Origin: Syntrophomonadaceae bacterium
GTDB taxonomy: Bacteria; Bacillota_D; Dethiobacteria; DTU022
DNA: 5,402 nucleotides
Direction of reading: 5' to 3'
Assembly (NCBI GenBank): GCA_003551865.1
Contig: PUNU01000296.1
Location: 1-5,402 of the forward strand
Shown: positions 1 through 5,402 of the stretch, one piece after another
Layout of the letters: each line of letters begins with the position of its first letter
Numbering within the stretch: the first letter of the stretch is position 1
Notes under the pieces: generated by a model
The model's input: only the letters and a program-made list of their open reading frames with translations
What the model was told of the DNA's origin: nothing
Database searches by the model: none
Translations under genes and position numbers: made by a program

Positions 1-2
1 AA

Positions 3-101
3 ATAACCAACGAGGTCATTGATGGGCCCCGGTTAATCGTTTTTGACCAGGCAGAAAACCGCCTTCATGTGCAAAAAGCAATCATGGCCCTGGTAATGTA
101 A
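3..101 (+). CDS. C-terminal fragment of an unidentified protein
   Basis: This frame is open from the left edge to a TAA at 99-101, giving 32 residues that end in ...AIMALVM. The other two plus frames meet stops within the first 25 bases. The residues (for example [19 protein letters not shown]) look like a normal mixed soluble protein tail, with a short beta-like stretch (RLIVFD) followed by an amphipathic helix. I do not recognise the family, and the start and most of the gene lie outside the window. It is followed after 65 bases by the large activase gene on the same strand with no visible terminator between them, so co-transcription is possible. The call rests only on the open frame and plausible composition. 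Confidence 0.5.
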   Translation: MTNEVIDGPRLIVFDQAENRLHVQKAIMALVM

Positions 102-150
102 CCCTCACCCGCTAAAAACATGATAAAATTGAAGTAATCGTAATGGAAAT

Positions 151-156
151 GAGGTG
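151..156 (+). promoter_or_regulatory. Ribosome binding site for the large activase gene
   Basis: GAGGTG lies 10 bases before the ATG at 167-169. An in-frame TAA at 161-163, just one codon upstream of that ATG, rules out a longer in-frame start, so this site and the ATG define the N-terminus. I found no convincing sigma-A promoter between 102 and 150: TTGAAG at 129-134 has no matching -10 box at 16-18 bases. The gene may therefore be read from a promoter upstream of the window. Confidence 0.8.
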
Positions 157-166
157 TTATTAATTT

Positions 167-3100
167 ATGCCTACTGTAAAAAATAAGCTTTCACAGGTCA
201 GCCTGGGCCTGGATATGGGTGTTTTCTCGGCCAAGGCTGTATTGATAGAAGAAGATGCTCTAACAACGGCAAAAGTGCCAACTTCCGGCAGACCCGTAGA
301 AGCAGCCAGGAAGTGCATAGAAGAGCTCCTGGAGGGCAAAGACTATGAAGTAATAAACATCGGTGTAATGGGGCAAAATGCCCGGCTGGTGGCCGAAACC
401 ATGGGCATAAAAACCCTGCTGGAAATAGAAGCCCTGCAGGCCGGACTAAACCATGAAAACATAAAAGTCGATTACGTCTTGTCCCTCGGGCACGAAAATA
501 TGCACTACCTCGAGTTCGATGATACCGGGCAGATCAGCTTTTTCAGCCGCAACGGCCAGTGTGCCGCCGGAAGCGGATCTTTTTGGTACCAGCAGGCAAC
601 CAGGATGGGCTACAACGACCGTGAGCTGGCGGAAGTTGCTGTGGAAGCGGAAACGGCCGTACCCATCTCGGGACGCTGTGCTGTTTTTGCCAAGTCTGAT
701 ATGACCCACGCCATTAACGAGGGAGCCACCCAGAGCGCTGTATCGGCCGGAATGGCCAGGGCCCTGATCGAAAATGTCATAACCAGCGTGGCCCAGAACC
801 GGATCAGCGGACCCGGCCTGCTTGCCGCTGTTGGCGGCGTAGCCAACAACAAGGCCGTTTTGAAATACCTGAAAGCGTTTTGCGAAAATGTAAATGTCGA
901 CGTAATGATTCCCGATAACCACGAGTACATCAACGCCATCGGCGCTGCGGTCAAAGGCGATGAATTGAAAGTATCCGCTATCAGCAGAAGGAAGCTCGAA
1001 ACCCCGGCTTACAAACCGGAAAATCCCCTTCCCCCGCTGGACCCGGACCGGGTGCACTACCTCAACAGTGAATATAAACCCGGGGAATTCGAACTTTCCC
1101 AGGTTTACCTGGGTGTCGACTGCGGATCGGTGTCGACCAAGTGTGTCCTTCTCGACCGGGAAGGCAAAAAGATTGGCGGTGTCTACCTGCCGACCACCGG
1201 CCGGCCCGCCCTGCAGGTCCTCGAGTTGATGAAGCAGGTTGCTCAGCGCTACGGCGATATGATCGGTAATGCCCCCATTACCGCCTGCACGACCGGCTCC
1301 GGGCGTTTTCTTTCCCAGCGCATCTTGAATGCCGAGTATGCAGTCGACGAAATAACCTGCCAGGCTGAGGGCATAAAGCATTTATTTAAAAATGAAAACA
1401 CCCTTTCGATCATTGAAATCGGCGGTGAAGACTCCAAGTTTATTCAACTGCAAAGCGGCGTCCTGTTTGACTATAACATGAATCCCGTATGTGCCGCCGG
1501 CACCGGGACCTTTTTGGAAAATCTGGCTGAACTGCTTGGCATCAGCATTAAAGATGAGTTTTCTGAAAAGGCGTTTTCGGCCGATTATGCCGTCGATCTT
1601 GGCGACATCTGCACCCTGATCTCTCAGTCAATCCTTGCTTCCGCTTCAGCCAGGGGCCTCCCGCTGAACGAACAGTTGGCGAGCCTCGCTTATTCGTCCG
1701 GCCAAAACTATTTAAGCAAAACAGTTGATAAGCGCCCCCTGAACGGCAAGCTCATATTTGCCGGTGCCACCGCTAAAAATCACGCCCTGGCCGCCGCCCT
1801 GGCTGCGATTAGTGAAAAAACCGTTCATGTTCCCCCTGAACCCGAACTGACCGGAGCCCTGGGCAGCGCCCTGATGGCCAGGCAGTTTGACCGGCTTGGC
1901 CGGCCCGGCGAGTACACCTTTCGCAGTCTTACCGATATCCGGGAGTTTTCCAATACCAAGGCTCCCTGCAAAGCGGAATGCAAGCACGAACATAACTGTG
2001 TGCTGAATATAATAAAATTTGCCGACGGCAAAAAGTTTATTTACGGTGACCGCTGCGGCCGCTATTCAGGCCTGGATAAAAAAGAAGAACGCCTGGGCCT
2101 GCCGGACTATGCAAAGCGCCGCCTTGATATAATGGAAAAGGAGGCGGGTGAGAACTGGGGCACCGGGCCGACAGTGGGAATTGCCCGCTGCGGGCTCTAT
2201 TTTGACTATTACCCTTTCATGTCCACTTTCTTCAGCAGGCTGGGCTGCCGCATAGTCCGCTCCGACGAAACCACTTCAGAGACCCTGCAAAAAGGCAAAG
2301 TTATGCTGGATTCAGAAATGTGCTACCCGATGAAAGTGATCATCGGTCACTACCGGGAGCTAAAAGAAATTGACCCCGATTATATATTTTTACCGGAAGT
2401 AGTGGACGTAGAAGCTCTTCCCTGGGGCGAACAGTGGCCCCGCGCATTCACCTGCCCGCTGCTGCAAACCCTCAGGGGTACGGTGACTAACTCCCTGGAT
2501 CTTAATCCGGAAAAAGTCCTGTACAGCCAGCTTAATTTCCGCTTTGGCTATGAAGGGATTAAAAAACAGCTGCGGGAAACCGCCAGGCGTGTTATGGGTG
2601 AAGAATTCGAAGAAAGAAAGTATATCCGGGCCCTGAAGGCGGCTTATAACGCCCAGGAATCTTTCAGGCGCGAGCTGGCCGCGGCCGGTGAAAAAATGCT
2701 GGAAGAGGTAAAAGATAATCCCGAACATGCACCGGCCGTATTTTTAAGCCGCAGCTATACCCTGTACGACGATTTTATATCAAAGAAATCCATGCGCCAT
2801 GCCCGCGAGAGCGGTTTAATGGCCGTACCCCATGAGTACCTGGTAGCTTACCTGCAGGCCTGGTTCAAAGGCGAAATAAGCTCGCCTTATCTCGATCCTT
2901 ACCGCACCGAGCTTGAAGATCACCTAAAAGAGCAGGTGGATCGCCTCTACAATATTTACCCCGCCCAGCTGCAGAAGATACTATCGGCCGTGTTCCTGAT
3001 CAACTTCCTCAATGAAAGATCGGGGCAAACCGGCCTGCCCCAGTTCAACCTGGTTTTTATGGATCCTTTCAAGTGCGGGCCCAATGCCATGCTGAGGCAT

Positions 3101-4516
3101 TACTTGAATGAAATGACCAACTACCTCCGCCTGACGATAGACGAACACACGGCTGCAGCCGGAATGATTACCCGGCTTGAAGCTTTCAGGAACACCTGCC
3201 TGTCAAAAAAGGAAACACGCAGGCCGATTCTCTTCACTTCACAAACTCGGATGGTTGCCGATAATGACTGGAATAAGATAATTATTCCTCATCCCACCTA
3301 TAAATCCGATGTTTTTGCGGCCATGTTCAGGCGCTATGGTGTAGAAGCCGATGTTCTGCCGCGCAGCAGTTACGGCGATCTTTCCCTGGCCCAGCGCTAT
3401 GCGAACGGTGAAGAGTGCCTGCCATTTATCCAGAACCTTCAAGATTACCTGGAGTACCTGCAGTCCGGTGGCGGCGACGGCGGTGACGGAGAAGTGTTCT
3501 TCCAGGGGTGGGCCTGCGGACCCTGCCGCTACGGTCTTTATGCACCAACCCAGTCCCTGGCCATCAGCCGGGCCGGTTACGGCGAACGGAAAATATGTGC
3601 CGTTAAATTTGCCGATATCACCAGACGATTCGGTTTCGGCTTTGTGCTGGGCCTTTATAACGGTTTACTGGCGACCGACCTGCTCTACAAAATGCTGCAC
3701 CGGGTCAGGCCCTATGAAAAGGAACCGGGCTCAGCCGAGTCCCTGTTCAAGTATTACGCTGAAAGGCTTGTCGGCCTGATGGAGGAATACGAATTTAAGC
3801 CCGGCGGCCTGCTGACCGGAAGCTACAGGAAACCGGTCGAAAACCTGATCAGGGAAGCGGCGAAGGCATTCGAGCGGATACCGGTTACCGAAGAATTGAG
3901 ACCGCGAATCCTGCTGGGTGGTGAATTTTATGTCCGGCTGGACGACCGCTGCAACCAGAGAGTTATAGAAAAGATTGAACAGGCCGGGGGAGAGGTATGC
4001 CTGGCCCCGGCTACCGAGATATTCACCTATACCCTGCATATCTATTACCGGGAAGCCGGGCAGGAATTTGCCCTGAACCGCAGGCCGGCTGATTTTATCA
4101 AGAAAACGATTTTCGGCCTGCTGTCCAAATTGGCTCACCGCGACGAAGTGGCCCTGGAAAGAGCGGGAGAACCGCTTCTTGAAGGGCTGGAAGAACCGGC
4201 ACCACCGGAGATCATGGAGCAGGCGCTCAAGTATGTTTCCAGGCACTACGGTGGGGAGCCGCCGATGACAATCGGTCGGGCGGCTGCTTTTGCCGGCCGG
4301 GAAAGGGTGAGCGGAGCAATTTTTGTCGCTCCCTTCACCTGCATGCCCAGCTCGGTGGTGGAAGCCCAGCAGAGACTGCTCCAGGACGACCTGGGCCTGC
4401 CGGTTATCACCGTCTATTATGACGGCAAAGAAAATACCAACCGCGATGAAATGGTTGAAGGCCTGGTTTTCCAGGCCCGGCAGAAGCTTCTCGCCGGTAC
4501 TCACAGACCTGTATAA
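167..4516 (+). CDS. Large 2-hydroxyacyl-CoA dehydratase activase-type protein: tandem ASKHA ATPases fused to a dehydratase-like Fe-S module
   Basis: This 1449-residue cytosolic protein has no signal peptide or membrane segment. Residues 11-265 and 312-570 are two BcrAD/BadFG (HgdC-like) ATPase domains. Domain 1 has LGLDMG (13-18), QCAAGSGSF (C132), GRCAVFAKSD (C171) and GGVANNK (223-229). Domain 2 has LGVDCGSVSTK (315-325), TTGSGR (375-380), IGGEDSK (418-424), VCAAGTGTF (C442), DICTLISQS (C482) and GATAKNH (533-539). A linker carries C601, C605, C611 and C630. A DUF2229-like region begins near 669 (IARCGLYFDYYPF; EMCYPMK with C719). The HgdB-like part has FKCGPNAM (C970), DEHTAAAGMITRLEAF (992-1007), EECLPF (C1084), ACGPCRYG (C1117, C1120), GGEFYVR (1251-1257) and FTCMPSSVVEA (C1392). 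In known relatives HgdC uses ATP to drive an electron into a dehydratase Fe-S centre. Here donor and acceptor modules appear fused, as in other roughly 1400-residue anaerobe proteins of mostly unknown substrate. Family assignment is firm; the reaction is not. It could be a low-potential reductase rather than a dehydratase. Confidence 0.93.
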   Translation: MPTVKNKLSQVSLGLDMGVFSAKAVLIEEDALTTAKVPTSGRPVEAARKCIEELLEGKDYEVINIGVMGQNARLVAETMGIKTLLEIEALQAGLNHENIKVDYVLSLGHENMHYLEFDDTGQISFFSRNGQCAAGSGSFWYQQATRMGYNDRELAEVAVEAETAVPISGRCAVFAKSDMTHAINEGATQSAVSAGMARALIENVITSVAQNRISGPGLLAAVGGVANNKAVLKYLKAFCENVNVDVMIPDNHEYINAIGAAVKGDELKVSAISRRKLETPAYKPENPLPPLDPDRVHYLNSEYKPGEFELSQVYLGVDCGSVSTKCVLLDREGKKIGGVYLPTTGRPALQVLELMKQVAQRYGDMIGNAPITACTTGSGRFLSQRILNAEYAVDEITCQAEGIKHLFKNENTLSIIEIGGEDSKFIQLQSGVLFDYNMNPVCAAGTGTFLENLAELLGISIKDEFSEKAFSADYAVDLGDICTLISQSILASASARGLPLNEQLASLAYSSGQNYLSKTVDKRPLNGKLIFAGATAKNHALAAALAAISEKTVHVPPEPELTGALGSALMARQFDRLGRPGEYTFRSLTDIREFSNTKAPCKAECKHEHNCVLNIIKFADGKKFIYGDRCGRYSGLDKKEERLGLPDYAKRRLDIMEKEAGENWGTGPTVGIARCGLYFDYYPFMSTFFSRLGCRIVRSDETTSETLQKGKVMLDSEMCYPMKVIIGHYRELKEIDPDYIFLPEVVDVEALPWGEQWPRAFTCPLLQTLRGTVTNSLDLNPEKVLYSQLNFRFGYEGIKKQLRETARRVMGEEFEERKYIRALKAAYNAQESFRRELAAAGEKMLEEVKDNPEHAPAVFLSRSYTLYDDFISKKSMRHARESGLMAVPHEYLVAYLQAWFKGEISSPYLDPYRTELEDHLKEQVDRLYNIYPAQLQKILSAVFLINFLNERSGQTGLPQFNLVFMDPFKCGPNAMLRHYLNEMTNYLRLTIDEHTAAAGMITRLEAFRNTCLSKKETRRPILFTSQTRMVADNDWNKIIIPHPTYKSDVFAAMFRRYGVEADVLPRSSYGDLSLAQRYANGEECLPFIQNLQDYLEYLQSGGGDGGDGEVFFQGWACGPCRYGLYAPTQSLAISRAGYGERKICAVKFADITRRFGFGFVLGLYNGLLATDLLYKMLHRVRPYEKEPGSAESLFKYYAERLVGLMEEYEFKPGGLLTGSYRKPVENLIREAAKAFERIPVTEELRPRILLGGEFYVRLDDRCNQRVIEKIEQAGGEVCLAPATEIFTYTLHIYYREAGQEFALNRRPADFIKKTIFGLLSKLAHRDEVALERAGEPLLEGLEEPAPPEIMEQALKYVSRHYGGEPPMTIGRAAAFAGRERVSGAIFVAPFTCMPSSVVEAQQRLLQDDLGLPVITVYYDGKENTNRDEMVEGLVFQARQKLLAGTHRPV

Positions 4517-4519
4517 AAC

Positions 4520-4541
4520 CGGCAGCGGATTTCCGCGGCTG
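4520..4541 (+). terminator. Possible weak rho-independent terminator after the activase gene
   Basis: Three bases after the TAA, GCGG (4525-4528) pairs with CCGC (4533-4536) around an ATTT loop. Beyond an A-G mismatch the stem continues with 4520-4523 against 4538-4541, including one G-T pair. The following bases TTTCTGATT are only partly T-rich, so termination would be inefficient. Position directly after the stop codon is the main argument. Confidence 0.35.
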
Positions 4542-4550
4542 TTTCTGATT

Positions 4551-4562
4551 AAGGGTACCCTT
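4551..4562. repeat. 12-bp perfect palindrome
   Basis: AAGGGTACCCTT reads identically on both strands. As RNA it could form only a 4-bp stem with a GTAC loop, followed by TCATTT, so it is weak as a terminator. It lies 34 bases after the activase stop codon. It may be a protein-binding dyad, part of a composite terminator, or chance. Confidence 0.4.
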
Positions 4563-4590
4563 TCATTTAAATTTGCCCGGGTTTTTACTT

Positions 4591-4615
4591 ACAGATAATG
4601 CAAACCGGCGCTCAC
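4591..4615. repeat. Imperfect direct repeat, copy 1
   Basis: This 25-base segment, centred on TGCAAACCGGCGCTCAC, matches the segment at 4693-4717 at 19 of 25 positions with no gaps. The two copies are exactly 102 bases apart. No ORF or RNA gene explains them. Confidence 0.4.
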
Positions 4616-4692
4616 CCGGCACTCAGCTGCCTACACTTACGGCAAGCGGTTCGTAAAAACTGCAGGAGGTTTTTTGTTCTGTTTTTTAATTC

Positions 4693-4717
4693 ACAGCTGT
4701 TGCAAGCCGGCACTCTC
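4693..4717. repeat. Imperfect direct repeat, copy 2
   Basis: Second copy of the segment at 4591-4615, centred on TGCAAGCCGGCACTCTC. The 19 of 25 match is suggestive of an old duplication, but I see no third copy in the window, so it is not an array. Confidence 0.4.
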
Positions 4718-4800
4718 AGATCGCTCGCCTCTGTATGCTTCTAACCGGTGAGTTGTTTCCTTGTCGGCGAGTCCCCGGCCCACTTAACACTGACCTGGAG

Positions 4801-4847
4801 CGGGCCGGCCTACGGCGCGCTTTAAATAGAACGCGCCGGGCCACCCG
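4801..4847. repeat. Strong GC-rich interrupted hairpin
   Basis: The inner stem is CGGCGCG (4813-4819) paired with CGCGCCG (4832-4838) around a 12-base AT-rich loop. After a two-base bulge (4811-4812) it extends with GGCC (4807-4810) against GGCC (4839-4842). After a small internal loop it extends again with CGGG (4801-4804) against CCCG (4844-4847). That makes 15 Watson-Crick pairs in 47 bases. No T-run follows on either strand, so it is not a classical terminator. A REP-like palindrome, an element end or a structured RNA are alternatives. Confidence 0.6.
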
Positions 4848-4881
4848 CATGTTTGAAGCCCGCACAATTGAGCCGGAAAGT

Positions 4882-4893
4882 GTGATTAATCAC
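4882..4893. repeat. 12-bp perfect palindrome, possible operator
   Basis: GTGATTAATCAC is a perfect dyad, of a size typical for a dimeric helix-turn-helix regulator site. It resembles TGTGA-N-TCACA type sites, but with a four-base spacer and an imperfect right end, so it does not match CRP (six-base spacer) or Rex convincingly. No gene starts close to it on either strand, which argues against a simple operator role. Confidence 0.35.
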
Positions 4894-5061
4894 TGACCCT
4901 TTGGTCTGCAGGTCTCGGCCCGCCCGGAGTAAAGACGGTTTCTTTTAGCGGTGGGCGGTAAATATGAAAAAGGTCGGTTCGTTTACCACCCCGACAATCA
5001 TCAGCCAAAGCATACAGCAACAAGTTCGAACTCGAAACTAGATGACAGGGCACTGGCCAGG

Positions 5062-5078
5062 CTCGGGCTACTCGGGCT
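5062..5078. repeat. 9-base tandem repeat spanning the YolD-like stop codon
   Basis: CTCGGGCT occurs at 5062-5069 and again at 5071-5078, a 9-base unit in nearly two copies. On the minus strand it reads GAG-CCC-GAG-TAG-CCC-GAG, so the stop codon sits inside the repeat. Removing one unit would leave the frame open for six more codons (...PGQCPVI) to the next TAG. Confidence 0.6.
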
Positions 5079-5370
5079 CCAGGTGGACGATCTCCGCTGC
5101 CCTGACCGCCAGGTGCCGGGAGGCAGCAGTATAAAAATAGATCAGCCCGGTGGAGGGTTCAATGCGCAGGGGCACCCCGGTGCAGCCTGTAAAGCCGCGC
5201 TCGTTTAAAACGGTCAGCTTCAGGGTCTGCCCGTTTAAGAGGGCCTGTTCCAGGATCTGCTGCAGCTCTTGCTGCCGCTGTTCGTCCATTACGGGACGGC
5301 GGTGATCCGCCTCCCACTGCTTTCGCGCGGCATACCGCTGCAGCCCGCTGCGGTGCTCCGGAAGCATCAT
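5068..5370 (-). CDS. YolD-like protein
   Basis: This 100-residue protein has the layout of YolD-like proteins. It begins with a MLPEHRSGL-type motif (residues 2-10). An acidic/glutamine-rich helix follows (DEQRQQELQQILEQAL, 29-44), and then a small beta domain with LKLTV, GVPLRIEPSTGLIYF and a terminal EIVHLE strand. Members often sit beside a Y-family translesion DNA polymerase and are proposed to act as UmuD-like accessory factors in Firmicutes; here any partner would lie beyond the right edge. The ATGATG start at 5370 is preceded by no good Shine-Dalgarno (the upstream 18 bases are pyrimidine-rich with TCCTGCAGTC). The frame also stays open upstream to the window edge, so the true start could be further right or translation may be coupled. 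No membrane segment is seen. The family call is from motif resemblance. Confidence 0.75.
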   Translation of the reverse strand: MMLPEHRSGLQRYAARKQWEADHRRPVMDEQRQQELQQILEQALLNGQTLKLTVLNERGFTGCTGVPLRIEPSTGLIYFYTAASRHLAVRAAEIVHLEPE

Positions 5371-5402
5371 TTGACTGCAGGAAAACTGGCTGTTTAGTTT
5401 CT

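Larger units (their letters stand above)
4517..5067. other. Gene-poor convergent intergenic region with several dyad elements
   Basis: This stretch of about 550 bases separates the plus-strand activase gene from the minus-strand YolD-like gene. I see no reading frame on either strand with a good start, a ribosome binding site and protein-like composition, and no tRNA, rRNA or riboswitch I can name. It holds a possible terminator near 4520-4541, a palindrome at 4551-4562, a pair of imperfect direct repeats (4591-4615 and 4693-4717), a GC-rich hairpin at 4801-4847 and a palindrome at 4882-4893. Both flanking genes read into it, so promoters for them are not expected here. It could be a decayed gene or mobile element, or host a small RNA; none of these is demonstrated. 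Confidence 0.6.

Noticed and set aside
129..157. TTGAAG as the -35 box of a promoter for the activase gene
   Set aside because: No -10-like hexamer lies 16-18 bases downstream; that position falls on the ribosome binding site.
446..1381. 311-codon open frame on the minus strand
   Set aside because: It lies wholly inside the activase gene, whose frame shows clear family motifs throughout this interval; the antisense product has no recognisable motif.
3731..4504. 257-codon open frame on the minus strand
   Set aside because: It is antisense to the conserved C-terminal part of the activase gene and shows no protein family features.
4655..4675. AAAAAC...GTTTTTT hairpin as a terminator
   Set aside because: The stem is almost all A-T pairs and would be unstable; it also lies about 140 bases beyond the gene it would serve.
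4664..4751. Short TTG-start ORF after AGGAGG (4664-4669), about 25 codons
   Set aside because: The spacing to TTG at 4674 is only four bases, the product is short and unremarkable, and AGGAGG may be chance in a purine-rich run.
5024..5031. GTTCGAAC as a LexA/SOS box or tRNA T-arm
   Set aside because: The Firmicute LexA site has the half-sites in the opposite order with a spacer, the position is downstream of the YolD-like gene, and no tRNA cloverleaf can be built around it.
4951..5208. 85-codon plus-strand frame
   Set aside because: It overlaps the YolD-like gene antisense, its composition is not protein-like, and no ribosome binding site precedes it.

Overview
The window suggests an anaerobic Gram-positive Firmicute, perhaps a clostridial or Desulfotomaculum/Pelotomaculum-like lineage. 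The grounds are a very large single-chain protein of the 2-hydroxyacyl-CoA dehydratase activase family, a small YolD-like protein (a family typical of Firmicutes), moderately GC-rich coding DNA and a strong Shine-Dalgarno sequence. The lineage is inference; no rRNA or other taxonomic marker is present.

Layout: positions 3-101 carry the last 32 codons of an unidentified plus-strand gene cut by the left edge. After a 65-base gap with no recognisable promoter or terminator, one gene fills 167-4516 (1449 residues). It encodes two tandem ASKHA/BcrAD-BadFG ATPase domains, a four-cysteine linker, a DUF2229-like region and a C-terminal part resembling the 2-hydroxyacyl-CoA dehydratase (HgdB-like) fold. 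From 4517 to 5067 there is about 550 bases with no convincing gene but several structured elements: a possible terminator, two 12-bp perfect palindromes, an imperfect 25-base direct repeat and a strong GC-rich hairpin. At 5068-5370 on the minus strand lies a YolD-like gene that converges on the large gene. Its upstream side runs off the right edge, where its partner (often a Y-family DNA polymerase) might lie.

How the parts work together: the two ATPase domains each keep the two cysteines that in HgdC-type activators hold a [4Fe-4S] cluster between two subunits. The natural reading is that one polypeptide folds as a pseudo-dimeric, ATP-driven electron donor, fused to the iron-sulfur module it energises. 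The two ATPase domains are not equivalent: the second has a canonical GGEDSK-type nucleotide motif and the first does not. The reaction and substrate cannot be told from this window. The YolD-like gene is functionally unrelated and probably belongs to a DNA-damage tolerance locus to the right.
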